Source: Cordia subcordata (taxonomy: Eukaryota; Streptophyta; Magnoliopsida; Boraginales; Cordiaceae). From it: 64,000 nucleotides of DNA. The notes under the pieces were generated by a model, which did no database searches, was not told where the DNA came from, and saw only the letters and a list, made by a program, of their open reading frames with translations. Shown in pieces: positions 33,866-45,189 of this stretch; position 1 is the first letter of the stretch; every line of letters begins with the position of its first letter. The position numbers and the translations under genes are program-made. The DNA is taken from assembly GCA_028554755.1 (NCBI GenBank), contig JAPTOF010000014.1:4774001-4838000 (forward strand), given 5' to 3'.

Positions 33866-34425
33866 TTCATGAATGCAATTTAATGAGCAATACATGCTTT
33901 TGTCACTTCACTTCGGCTTCTAGAAAGCAAAAGGTCAATGATCTAGTTAGCACTTGTTCCTTGTTCAAAATTAGTAACCGAAAATTATTCAATATAATAA
34001 GGGTCATATCCTAAGCCTAATGGTTATCATTTCTATTTTTGTAATGTCGAAAATCCAAAACTCTAACTGATTTAATTTAACTTATAGAAGGTACTTTAAC
34101 TGATGCTAACATCATCATGAATTTAATGTCAAAATCCATTAATGGCTAGTATGTTGTTGAATGGTGATGAATTTTAGATAAGATACGAAGACTAAATTCA
34201 ATATTTTACTTCAACTGTAAATTGTAATATCATATGTTCTATCTTGTGAAAGATAACTTCAAGAGTCTCATATGTGATACAGAAGACTTTTTTTGAAAGA
34301 TGATAGAGAAGATTTCTTTTACTGATAACATTCGCATTTGGAACACCCGTACTTCTATAATATTATGATATAAAAATATTTACCAATAATAGATAATATT
34401 ACAATTATAATAATATGATATAGAG
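33866..34425. other. Intergenic DNA
   Basis: Nothing recognisable beyond AT-rich low-copy-looking sequence. The last five bases (TAGAG) are the target duplication of the following solo LTR. Confidence 0.4.
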
Positions 34426-35364
34426 TGCAGATGCTAAAATCTACAATCACGAATTTTTGGGCCCTAGCAACCTATGAGACAGAAGGCAAGAAGAGCGGAG
34501 TGAGTCCTTGATACAGTGTGGTGTCGGCCAAAGACACTCCAATGCTCAAGTCAGTAACTGGGTGGTAATTTGAGGGAAAAATAATATATGGAGAGGGTTT
34601 AGGAGTCTACTGTAGTGGGGGTCATCGGAGTATGCATGGTGGGAAATATACGACAGCAGCCGGAGTGATGCTTCAGGCAAAATCCCATATATGATTATAG
34701 CCGGGTTATTACTAGGAGTGATAGGGCATGTACGAGAACAACAGGGTTGCTACTAGAGGTGATATCCCATGCATAGGAACAACCGGAGAGAAGCTAGAGA
34801 ACAGCCGGAAATAGCTGGAGAATAGTTAAAAAATAACCGGGTAGCTATTTAAAGTGTTAACTGTGTGATTGTTTGATGCCTTCCCCTCTGGTGGGGGTGT
34901 CTATTTATAGTTATAAATAGCCGAGTGTTTAGAGACCTATAGAATTCACTTCTTGGTAGTCTTATGAGAACAATAGTCGTTTATCCATTTAGGATCAAAC
35001 GGGTAAGATTAATTGCTGGATTCATATCTCCTTTTTAGCTGAATGATAAGATTGATCTCCACAATTAACTATTACTATAGTTAGGATAGATCTAACACTC
35101 GATTGTATATCAAGATGGCCGGTTGAGTGCGAACTGGACTCTTCCATGATCCTAAAGTTTGGGCCTCTAATTGGACGGCTTACATGCTTGTTCTTAGACC
35201 ATGGGCCGTAGCCTCTTTCTTGATCCATATCCAACTATCTGGCCCAATAGAGCGAATTTTCCATGAAACACTTGTGGGCCGTAGCCTTACACTTTAGGCC
35301 TGAATTTGAGGTTCCAAAAGAGTGTAGTGGACCTTTAGGTCCATGCCAATTTTTGGCTATAACA
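34426..35364 (-). mobile_element. Solo LTR, 939 bp, 5-bp TSD TAGAG
   Basis: The segment starts TGCAGATGC and ends GCTATAACA on the + strand and is flanked by TAGAG on both sides (34421-34425 and 35365-35369). It is a - strand LTR, as its TATA box reads CTATAAATAG on - near 34910-34930 and lies in the right relation to the ends. The stretch near 34540 (AATGCTCAAGTCAGTAACTG) is like the 3' parts of Tat-type gypsy LTRs. No internal domain remains. Confidence 0.75.
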
Positions 35365-35365
35365 T

Positions 35366-35983
35366 AGAGTTAAATGCATTTTATCTCACTATATTTTGTG
35401 AAAGTTGCATAAAATTTTCTATGGTTTCAAAATTCACTGATATTCCTTTATGATTTAAAAAATGTAGCATATTCCTGTTGTTAGTAATAAAAAGTGCTCA
35501 AGTAAATTGGTGCAAATTTTCCCTTCTACTTTTAAAAATGGTGTAAATTCCTTCATTTTGATTTAAAAAAAGTGTAGATTCCTCTTTCTGATTTGAAATA
35601 AAGTGTAAATACACTCTAGTTTAGTAATAATCGAAAATATATCTCCTAAATTATATAGATTTCTACAACTCCTTATTTAACAATACAAGTAATAATTGGA
35701 TGCATGTAAATAGAGACATCTACATAATTTTATAGGATATATTTTTTATTTTTACTTTATAAATGATGTATTTAGACCTTATTTTAAGTAAAAGGGGAAA
35801 TTTGCATAATTTTAAAATTAGAGAGGAATGAGCATTTTTGTTATTGACAAATCAAAATGACCATAGACACCTTTTTAAATTTTTTTTTTGTTAACTTTAA
35901 TAAAATAAAAAATTACAGAGGTATTAGCAAATTTTAAAATTATGAAAAAGTCCATACAATTTTCGCGAAAGACAAAGAGTTAA
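35366..35983. mobile_element. Inverted-repeat element (MULE-type MITE)
   Basis: The left arm (GAGTTAAATGCATTTT, GTGAAAGTTGCATAAAATTT, then ATGGTTTCAAAATT) pairs loosely with the right arm, which ends AAAGACAAAGAGTTAAAATT. The arms are about 90 bp and strongly diverged. It is noncoding. The TAGAG solo LTR inserted exactly at its left border. Confidence 0.5.
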
Positions 35984-36898
35984 AATTTGGAAACTCTAAG
36001 ATATATGCAACTTACTACTGTTGTATTGTGCCAACGAAGCAGATGGTTAGATGAGGCAAAGGAAACATCTAAAAAAGAATACAAGCAAATTTAGGACTAT
36101 GTCAATGCAGATGAGTCGGTCGTGTTTGTCACTTTACGTTCACAAAGGAAATGCAACACTTTTTCCCTTTTATCCAAGCATTTATGTATTGGTCTTACAG
36201 TAAAAGAAAGTACCATATATGGGCGAACTGGCGATGCTATTTTGTCCTTTAATTTTGATAACGAGAATTTTTTGCTAACTCCTATTTAATTCTAATTTTT
36301 TAATTTAAAATTCGATTATATATTTTATTTTTAAAATATCAACAAATTTTGATCATTGATTTAAATGAAAAGGTTAGCAATAGCATAAAAGAGAGAAAGA
36401 GAAAATGAGAATGGAAACTTATAAAGCGCAACTATTTCTTTGACAATTTCGATGTTTGGATATGAGAGTAGATTACAAAAATGTGAGCTGTACAGCCTAC
36501 ATATTACAACAATATAAACATATTAATTGTAGATTATGATGATCTGAATGTATCAAGATTTCAAATACAATTTAATTGTATATCTATGGTTTATATGTTA
36601 TAACATTTTTTATACTATATATAAAAGATTTGAAATTTGTTATGCGATTTTTATCAATATAAAGGAAGGATAAACAGTATGAGATGAAATATATTATTAT
36701 TCTATACTAATATGATGAAAGTTTATACACCAAGACCAAGTTAGCTAGTTGTTACTAGACCAACCTTGCTCTTAAATGCATACCATGTTTTGCAAATGAA
36801 TAAAATAAAATAACATAAATCATAAAGTTGTTGTAATGAGAAAGTTGTAATAATTTTAAGACAAAGAGGATGACGGTAAATGGCACTAACAATTCTTG
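35984..36898. other. Intergenic DNA
   Basis: No gene and no bounded element found in about 900 bases of AT-rich sequence. Confidence 0.45.
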
Positions 36899-37138
36899 CC
36901 GTTACCACCTCATCTAAAAGGGATATTGGTTTATTTATTTATTATGTTAACATGCCCCTCACGTGCAGCATAATTTGTTTCGAGCTTACACGTGAACAAT
37001 TTAATTAAATGGGCAGCGGTAAGGATCGAATCTGTGTCGTTTGGCTTCTAGGCTCTGATACCATCTTGGAGTTACCACCTCATCTAAAAGCTTAAGCTTA
37101 TAGAGAGGATATCGGTTTATTTATTTATTATGTTAACA
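36899..37138 (-). mobile_element. Complete TRIM (miniature LTR retrotransposon)
   Basis: Read on -: the 5' LTR (37138-37067) starts TGTTAACATAATAAATAAAT and ends in GTAACTCCA. Three bases later comes the primer-binding site TGGTATCAGAGCC. About 110 bp of noncoding internal sequence follow, then a purine-rich GTGAGGGGCA, then the 3' LTR (36952-36899) starting TGTTAACATAATAAATAAAT. The 3' LTR lacks about 15 bp (the CTATAAGCTTAAG part) and its last bases differ. At about 240 bp with no coding capacity it must rely on another element's proteins. No target duplication was confirmed. A related LTR is at 37927-39834. Confidence 0.8.
37051..37063 (-). promoter_or_regulatory. Primer-binding site for initiator tRNA-Met
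   Basis: TGGTATCAGAGCC on the - strand matches the complement of the 3' end of plant initiator methionine tRNA, the usual primer of copia and TRIM elements. It lies three bases after the 5' LTR of the TRIM. Confidence 0.85.
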
Positions 37139-37149
37139 ATAATAAAGTG

Positions 37150-37860
37150 TAATTTATAATGATAAAATTATAAATTTTCTTGTTTATCAAGGATTTTACA
37201 TCAACTCTTGTTTTGTTCTCCTTTCTAATCAAAATGATTTTTTATTTCTTTCTCTTCTCTATTAATCACGTATTTCGACTTTCATTTAGAGGTAAAAATT
37301 AATTTGATTTTTGAATTTTTCATATTTTGGGTTTGAATTTTTGAATTTCTGAATTTCATGTTTTGTGAGCATAAAAGCTATATGATCAAGTACGGAAAAT
37401 CATAAACCCAATTGGGGGAGGGGTCAAAATGAGTTTGGTTTTTTGGGTTCAGAATTTTGAATTTCTAGAGCTAGAAAAAGTATTCAATCAAGTAATTTTA
37501 CATCTATTTTATTATTACTTTTTTCTTTTTCCTTCCTAATCAAAATAATGCATCCTTTCCTTATCTCTATCTCTTTCTCTCTCTTTATTTCTCTGCTAAT
37601 CACATTTTTTTTGCTTTTAAATTTTAACTTTTTTTAGTTCCCGTATAAAAGAACTTTAGTTGGATTAGGTATAGGATTTGGTTTGGAATTTCGGATTCAA
37701 AATTTTGCATTTCCAGAGCTAAAAAAACTATTTAATCTAACAAAAAATTCAGAAACTTGATTGAATTTTGGATATATAGGTTTCGGGTTCTTCGAGTTCA
37801 AGTTTCAAACTTTTAAAATTTAACTTTTTTTTGTTATTTGTTAAATGATATTATGCTAAT
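37150..37860. repeat. Two degenerate units of a roughly 350-bp repeat, third at 39960
   Basis: Units at about 37190-37480 and 37490-37860 share a string of motifs: TTTTCCTTCCTAATCAAAAT, CTCTATTAATCAC, TTTGAATTTTTGAATTTC and GAGC-TAAAAAAACTATT. A third unit lies at 39960-40290, beyond the solo LTR. The phrases are AT-rich and noncoding. They frame the TRIM LTR at 37927-39834 on both sides, so a larger repeat was split by these insertions. Confidence 0.55.
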
Positions 37861-37926
37861 ATATATTAATTGAAAAATAGATAGATTTTTAAATCATATT
37901 GTGTTAATTGAGTCTAAATTCTATAA

Positions 37927-39834
37927 TGTTAGCACAACAAATAAATAAATGATGCGTTTCTCGAGTGCAAGCTCTAAAGACCCGCAAGTGCACGGATCGG
38001 TGCAGCAAAGTGTATACAAGTGCAGGGTCGATTCCACAGGGAGGCTATGTTGGAAAATAGATTCTTTATGTGTGTTCTAGAGTGTGCCTAAGAAGAAACC
38101 TAAACAATCTATTTTTGGGATTTTGGATTTTTTATGATCGGGAGCTCTACTAAAACGAATTAAATTAAACTATGGGAATAGAAAGTGAGAAACAAATTAA
38201 TCTAAAAGGACTAACAAATGGAAAGGTGTTAGGATGACTTCAACTTATGAATGGGCGACACTAAACTCGAATGCTATGGGATTAAAGAATGATGGCTTGT
38301 TTTCATAATTGCTCTTAACTAGATTGCTAAATTAGTGTCTTAATTTCCCCCTAGGACTCGGTGCGGGTCCGTCCCTAGGCGGCGCCTCCTAGAGCTACGG
38401 CGTGGTCCTTATGACCTAGGGCCTTAAGAGTGACCAATTAGCTTCCTAGGAGACTTAGAATAAGCCTATCCTAGAACCTCAATCATTGGCTGGATTTAAA
38501 GCCAAGACCTAGTGTTGTTAAGGTCGACTAAACCTATCCTAAAACCTATTGGTTGGATTTAAAGCCAAAGGAGACTCGGTTTAGGCTAGTCCTAAATTGC
38601 TTACCGTCATTCTACGGTCACTATAGCAAGATTTGACTTGATAACACATTCCTACATGTTCTTGGCCAAGGTGTTCATGAATAAATGAATCTATTCAACT
38701 ACCAAACATCGTCATGCTCCGATTACACCATTAGAAGCAATTAACAATCAACATGTATTCGTTATTGAAGTCATATTCAGTACTAGGCATGCAAATATAC
38801 ACATAGACATGAATATAAGCATTACCCACTTCATAGCGTCTACATATAAACACATAGACATGATTATAGCATGAATTAGATGTGTTTAGTAATAAATAGA
38901 CTTCAATTTATACACATGTTACTCATTTAGGCATTTAATCAAACACTTAGACATGAATGAGAAAATAACCATTTGAACAAGAAAATCAAATATGTATATA
39001 TTCAGCCATTTAATCCCATATCATAAGAGTATACAGCTAACCCATTACATAAGTTAAATCACCCTATACAAGTCTACTCAATCATAATAAGAGATAGAAT
39101 GAAAGAGAGTTTATGAAGCTTCCCTCATCCTAACTAGTCTTGTACAAAGTTCCTGCGCAAACTTGAATCCAAATGTTTGAAACCTTCTAAATCTTCTTGC
39201 TTCAAGGTGATAAAATGTGTGAAAGAGTGTGTGTAATGTGGATGAAGACTAGGGTTAAGTGTGTGTGTGTGTGTGATGGGTGTGTAAAGATCCTCCCCAG
39301 AATTCTTAAAAAGATCCCTTCCTTTTCGTCTGAAAATTGAGCTTTTATATCGGCTTTTCACAAACTGCCGGTCGACCGTTAACTCGACCGGCTTTTTGAT
39401 GATGCTCTCTAGACTGGTAGGTAGACCGGCTTTGGAGGGGTGGTCGTCCGGCTATTTTTAGCACCTCTCTTAGGTTGTCCGACTGACTTCCTTCTTCCAT
39501 TCTTTGTTTTTCCGGCCTCCGATCTTCTCGTTTTGACCCGTACATCTCCCATCTTCACCACATATCATCGTTTAATCTCGATCTTAACCCAAAGTTCACC
39601 TAAATCATTGAAAACAAGTAATTAGTGTAGCAATTTGTCTCTTAAACTCAATATATACATTTGTTTATGCTTAAGCCTATTCTTATCAAAAGCACTACAC
39701 TAATGCATCTTTTAGAGCACTGAATACCTCTTAAATATAGGCAAATAACAATGCAAACACACACAAAAATACAACACATCAATAAACCAATATCCTCTCT
39801 ACAAGTTTAAGTTTTTAGATGAGGTAGTAACTCA
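37927..39834 (+). mobile_element. TRIM LTR split by a solo LTR
   Basis: The first half, TGTTAGCACAACAAATAAA (37927-37949), and the second half, CCAATATCCTCTCTAC followed by AGATGAGGTAGTAACTC (39787-39834), together give one + strand LTR of the TRIM at 36899-37138, about 70 bp. The 1.83-kb solo LTR sits between them. It has no partner LTR in this orientation, so it is itself a solo TRIM LTR or a remnant. Confidence 0.75.
37950..39781 (-). mobile_element. Solo LTR, 1832 bp, gypsy (Tat-like), TSD ATAAA
   Basis: On - it starts TGATGTGTTGTATTTTTGTG and ends CTCGAGAAACGCATCA. The direct repeat ATAAA flanks it exactly (37945-37949 and 39782-39786). The 3' part has GGAATCGACCCTGCACTTG and CCGTGCACTTGCGGG, a signature I associate with large Tat-type gypsy LTRs. 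The U3 has a cluster of CGACCGG motifs (39360-39480) upstream of a TATA-like GATATAAAAGC near 39340. A (TG)n run lies at 39257-39275. With no internal region and matching TSD it is a solo LTR. Confidence 0.85.
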
Positions 39835-40309
39835 AATATAAATAGATATGAAAGTTGAAAAAAAAAGAAATATAAAAATTTAAATTCACCTAAATTATAA
39901 TGATCTAAGTTTAAATAATTGTTATATAATATCAAATTACATTAAAACACTTATAAAGAATTAGTTTTTCTCAGTCAAGTTAGGGTACATTACTTTTTTC
40001 CTTTTCCTTCCCAACCAAAATGATATGGTGTATTTTTTCCTTTTCACTTCTCTATTGATCATGTCTTTGTTTTTCACCTAAATTAGGAATTGGTTTGGAT
40101 TTTTGAATTTATAATTTCAAATTTTTGAATTTTGAGTGCAAAAAACTATTCAATTGGATGTTAAAATTATAAAATCCGATTGGATTTTAGATATTCAGGT
40201 ATAGGCTTTTTGGGTTTGGGTTTCAGATTATGTGTGTGTGTTTTTCTTTTTTTATAAATTTTCTTTTTTGTTATTTGTTAAATCATTATTGTGCTAATCG
40301 AGACTCTTT

Positions 40310-41470
40310 TTCCAAGTTATTCACGCAATCAAGCATACAAAATATAGAGATAGCAAATAACAACACTTGAATATAAAGACTTTAAAGGATAAGAAGAAGA
40401 TCAAACACAACGATCTAGAGTGGTTTGAACTCTCGAGGGGCCTAGTCCACTACTTAAGGTTCACCCTTAGGATTTCAAGAGCTTCCCTAGTGAATCGGCT
40501 TCTTACTTAGTACGTTGTACAAGTATAGAATAACGATCACAATCCTTGATTCACTACAAGGACCACAAGTATATACCCTATACTTGAGGATTTCAAACCC
40601 TTTATTCTTGATAAGAATGCTTCTTACACTTTAATCTACCCAAAAGCAAAGCACACACCCAATGAAATAGTAAAGTGTTTGATTACAAGTCTTCTTGTGA
40701 GTAATAGTACAAGAGGTATTTAAACCTTCCTATATTGCTCTAAGTAGATAGGCAATTTATAGAGCTCAAGTAACTTGATTAATGAATGCTAATGATATAC
40801 AATCAATGAAGGATAGCAGTAAATGAGATAAACTTGTAAGAGAGAAAGCTTTTAATGCTAATTGATTGCAGAGAGAGTTTGAATCAAGTTGTGTTTTGAG
40901 TTAAGTGGTGAAAGATGTATTTATAATGCTAAAAAGTAGATTTCTCAATGACTATATTTGAAAAGCACACAAAAGGGCTACCGGTTGACCCCCTAGCTCA
41001 TTCGGTACTTCCAGTGAGCAAAATGTGCTAGTCGGTCAACATCATCGGTCAACTGCCTAGGTCAGCCAGCAAAGAAAAAAAACATTTTGGATTAGCTGGT
41101 TGACTGAGCAGTCAACCAGTTAAGAGTTGTAGAAAAAGCTGAAAAGCTGTACCTACTTTTTCAAAAAGCAACTTTTCCTACCTAAAGCAAAAAGAAGCAA
41201 GTTTTCTACAGTTTGGTGGCTCAAGGTGGCAATGTACACTATAAAATCATGTCAATTAAAAGCCAAACCAACCAAGCATGCAATGCATTAAATGCCACGT
41301 TCAAACTCCTACTTAACTTAAGATATTTTCAAATTTTGGGTTTGAAAAGGCTTGTGCAGGCATGTATATTACCCCTTAGGTTTGCAAGTTGTACAATGAC
41401 ACTTAAAATACCTATAATGCAAGGCTATAAACAAGATAAGTGCACTATAGAATTTTGAAGCTATGAGCAT
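40310..41470 (-). mobile_element. Copia-type LTR fragment, reverse orientation
   Basis: Its reverse complement matches 42200-43290: CCTATACTTGAGGATTTCAA, TAGTCCACTAC-TAAGG, AGAGTGGTT-GAACTC and ACTTAGTACGTTGTA. Upstream in LTR sense is a TATA-like ATTATAAATACATC (near 40920 on -) and a GGTCAACCGGTAGC cluster at 40980-41125. The terminal CACCCCCTCTC end is missing at about 40310, so the 3' end is truncated. Confidence 0.65.
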
Positions 41471-41594
41471 ATATATATACATATATACAACCGCATATAT
41501 AACTACATATCAACTTTTAATGCACTGGGTAGTACTTACACATACTCACTACTCTATATGACATAGCTATGGATCAAAAACTCTTATTACAGTA

Positions 41595-41675
41595 TATACA
41601 TACATGCATACATACATATATATATACACGTATATATACGTATATATATACGTACGTATATATATATTTTTTTTC
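41595..41675. repeat. TA/CATA/CGTA microsatellite
   Basis: A compound run of TATATA, CATACATA and TATACGTATA units, nearly self-complementary as a whole. It lies between the two opposed LTR copies. Confidence 0.85.
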
Positions 41676-41759
41676 ATATTATTGAACTTATGGATTTTAA
41701 TCATGATAATTATATTTTGATAATGCCATAATTGTATTTTGTTAATTGCTACCATTAAG

Positions 41760-43373
41760 TATCTTGTATCTCTTAGTTATAGTAACTTGAGCAAGATGAA
41801 GGCATTTGAGCAAACAGAATGGTGCATGGAGCATGAAGATTGAAGTACTGTGGAGATTTCTGAAGATTTAGTATAGCTCTTATTTCTTAGCTTTTGTCAT
41901 ATTGATCTTAGTACATAAGTAAATACTATGAGCTCAATAACTTATTGCATACATACTCATTCAACTTTGCTTATGGTTTTTGTTTATACTTGATCATCTT
42001 TCTTCTTAACTTACACTTGCATGAAATGTCTTTTCCTGTAAAAAGTTAAGTCTTCTAGTCCATATTATTGTATTATGGAGTTGCATATACATAGCTTTTT
42101 CTATTGCATTGGTATTTGATACTTTGGTGCATATACATATGTACGTATGTCCATACTTGCATAAAATCTACAGTAAAAGTGCATTATCTTGTATATAAGC
42201 TTTGCATTACACGAATATGAGCATTCTTATATAAGGTGGATACCTATAGGATAACACTATTGCATGTAGAATTCTTTTTATGCTCAAAATCTAGAAGAAA
42301 TCAAGTTAAGTGGTGATTTGATCTTTGCATTTAATGTTTGGACGCTTGGTTAGTATTAGCATTTATTGTGATATGATATTATAAGCACAAGTAGTTGCAT
42401 TGAGCTTCAAAATTCTGTAGAAAAACGCTTTTAGTGTTGACTTGATATGTAACAACTTTTTGGTAAAAAATTAAAACAGCTTTTTCTGCAACTACCAGCC
42501 TACTTAGGCGGTCGACCGGTAGTGTCTTCTGGCAAAAACAAAGAGCATGAAAGCCTTACCGGAACACTCAGGTGGTCCACTGCTAGAGTGTTCCGGTAAG
42601 GCAATTTGGCCTCTGAAACTACCGAAACGCCCAAGGGGTTGACCGGTAGTCCCTCTGTGTTGTTTTAAAAAAATTGACCGTTGGGAGATTTACTTTTTGA
42701 GCTTATAAATACAGTCTACTCTTCCAAACTTAATAGAACTTGTTCAAAACATCATTCTAAACTCTTTAGCATTCAATATACTTTATCTACTGTAATCTTG
42801 CTCTATTTATTGCAATTTTCATTGATTGCATATCATTGGCATTTAAGAACAAGTTCTTAAGTTTCATAAATTGCTTATCTACTTAAAGCAACGTAGGAAG
42901 GTTTAAATACCTTTGTATTCTTATTCATAAGAAGTTTATTATATATCAAACACTTTTCCATCATATTGGGAGTGAATTTCTTTACCCTTGGGTAGCATAG
43001 GTGTGAGGAACCTTTCTCAAGAGTGAAGGGTTGAAATCCTCAAGTATAGGGTTATACTTGTGGTCCTTGTGGGGAAGCAAAGGTTGTGATCGTTGTTCTA
43101 CGCTTCTACAACGTATTAAGTAAGAAACTGATTCACTAGTGGAGTTTCCAAAACCTTAAAGGGAAACCTTAGGTAGTGGACTAGGCTCTCGGGAGTTCGA
43201 ACCACTCTAAATCACTGTGTTTGATATTCTTGATTTTACTCTCTTTAACTTTTAAGTACTTATCTTGATTGGTGCATGCGATTTTGGTTGAGATTATTGT
43301 TAAGATTTTTAATTTGTTAATTATGCTAATAATCCAATTCACCCCCTCTCTTGGATTCATTTTCTGGGCAACA
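41760..43373 (+). mobile_element. Copia-type LTR, forward orientation
   Basis: It ends with AATCCAATTCACCCCCTCTC then TTGGATTCATTTTCTGG and GCAACACA, a 3' end like that of the LTR at 17033. The U3 has CGGTCGACCGGTAG (42510), TGACCGGTAG (42640) and related half-sites, then the TATA box GCTTATAAATACAG (42702-42715). The 5' boundary near 41760 is a guess; sequence from 41790 (GAGCAAGATGAAG) is matched by the inverted copy at 43430-43660. No internal region is recognised. Confidence 0.6.
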
Positions 43374-43384
43374 CACATATACTC

Positions 43385-43690
43385 ACATATGGAAAAAGAA
43401 ATGATGCATAGACATAGAGCAAATATGATGCATTCAACTAGTTAAGGAGAAAAGATGATTTAAAATAGGCTTATGAGGATCATGGAAAAAGCTAATGATC
43501 ATGTATGCAATGCAAGAAAGTATTTTGAGCTCATAATAGTACCTATGTACTAAGATCAATTTATCAAGACTAAGAAAGAAGAAGTTATACAAGTTTTCAA
43601 GCAACTTCAAGTTCTTCAACTTCAATTGTGATCGATGCTCCAATTCTTCATCTTGCTCAAATGGCTACTTTTCATCAGATATTCAAAAAG
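43385..43690 (-). mobile_element. Third, truncated copia-type LTR copy
   Basis: On - it reads GAGCAAGATGAAG, GATCTTAGTACATAGGTAC and ATGAGCTCAAAATACTT, matching 41790-41990 on +. It holds only the 5' part of the LTR. Confidence 0.55.
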
Positions 43691-43699
43691 CTTCAAAGT

Positions 43700-44068
43700 A
43701 GCAATCAGTTATATGAAATACAATTATTGCATCATCAAAACCAGATAAAATAACAATAGGTTCAACAATCTATATTCCTTAAATAGTAATGGCTACTATA
43801 GACTCTAAGTTGCCATTCAAACTACAATGCCATTAATTCCTTTTATTTTTCATTTGCAATGACAAGAAATAAAAACTAGACACAATCATTGTCAATAGTT
43901 GCCCTACATCTGTCTCAACTTGTGTTCTCTTGTGGTCAGTTGTATGTTTATGTTTCTAGTGTCATACCTAAAGAGGATTTGAAGATTTTGATTCTTAATG
44001 CAAATGATAACCCAGTGAACACTGCTCAAAATGTGGTCTTCAAGGAATTACTCCAAATTTTGAGATAG
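43700..44068 (+). pseudogene. C-terminal remnant of a Helitron helicase (RepHel)
   Basis: The last part of a Pif1-like Helitron helicase, scattered over two frames. Frame 1 (43713 to about 43835) reads DKITIGSTIYIP, a stop, then IVMATIDSKLPFKLQ. Frame 2 (about 43850-44068) reads FAMTRNK, a stop at 43877, then TQSLSIVALHLSQLVFSCGQ, LYVYVSSV, KEDLKILILNANDNP and TAQNVVFKELLQILR, with a stop at 44066-44068. These correspond to the family's PRI-LPFKL, FAMTINK-GQSL, GQLYVALSRV, LKILI and NVVYKE blocks in order. The N-terminal Rep part and most of the helicase are absent. The terminal hairpin follows 250 bp downstream on the same strand, as expected of a Helitron 3' end. Confidence 0.8.
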
Positions 44069-44317
44069 CTGTATGTTTACTCAACTTCGAGTTAGTTATT
44101 GTATTGTGTGCAGGTGCACTATATATTATCATTCATTGTTTGCTAGAAAAAACATATGCTATATCCAATCTTTTTTTCCTATGTTTATTGTGTTTTCTAG
44201 AGTGGTGTGGGAAACAAAATACGTTTAATAGACGTATTTTGAAAACAAAAAGGAAAAAAATCTCACTATTTTACTTGATAAATTGCAATATTTGCTGTGA
44301 AAAATAAGATGATGCCT
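44069..44317 (+). other. Helitron 3' noncoding tail
   Basis: AT-rich sequence between the helicase stop and the terminal hairpin. It contains a small perfect palindrome, CAAAATACGT/ACGTATTTTG with a 7-nt loop, near 44216-44242. Confidence 0.5.
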
Positions 44318-44345
44318 CCCGTGTATCTCACGGGTTAAATATTAG
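44318..44345 (+). repeat. Helitron 3' terminus: hairpin and near-CTAG end
   Basis: CCCGTG-TATCT-CACGGG makes a perfect 6-bp stem with a 5-nt loop, followed after about 7 nt by TTAG and then T. Plant Helitrons end in a GC-rich hairpin 10-12 nt before CTRR and insert before T; here the first C has become T. The 5' TC end could not be located. Confidence 0.75.
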
Positions 44346-45189
44346 TTATCAATAGAAATCCAAGTGCACTAATCTAAGACTAACTTTTTTTTTTCATGAA
44401 TTAATGGTTATGTAACAGTTCAAATAAATTGTGGAAAAAACTATTATATCGCAACAAAAATGGATATTTAATTTGTGTTTTTTTTGGGTGTACCTATTAT
44501 TTACTTGTGTAGAAAATATGCCTACAATTTTTTACCCCCACCACTTATAAAATTCAAATCCAAATCATTTCTTTTAGAGGAAGTAGTTTCAAGCACTTGA
44601 GTTACCTTATGAACCTAAAGAAACATGCCTACTTATCTTCTCACATTTCCAAAAGCGATCCTACTTACCTCCTCCTGCTATGTAATCTTTTTTTCTTAGA
44701 AATGATTTTGTAACTCTACCAATTAACAATATAGATAGCAACCTACAAGATAATCCAATGTCAACTATGGACCAACAAAACATGATTCTTAGTTGATATT
44801 CAGCAAATCGAGTTTCGAAGTAGTTTCTATCATATCAAACAAAAAAATTATAGAAAAAGTTCCAAATCCTTCACTCTTAAAAGGAAAAATTTATAGAAAT
44901 ATATTATCAGAATGGTAATCTAAGTCTTTAAAGTTGTAACTACATTATATCATTGTTATAATGCAATGGGAAATGGTAATATTAAGTGTTTAAACATGAG
45001 ACTATTTGTAGGTAAGCCACATACTATAAGAGGTATAAGGCCTATTAGTGTGGACTCCATTTCCAACGTAATTCGTGAAGATTATTTTCTTCCCCTTTTC
45101 TACGTTTCGTATATCAGAAAAAGACAAATTTTACAATTAGTTTCATTATTTTATATTGTTTGATTTATTTATTTTTTGTTTCAAATGTT
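44346..45189. other. Intergenic DNA
   Basis: No gene or bounded repeat is seen in this 840-bp AT-rich stretch. Confidence 0.4.
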
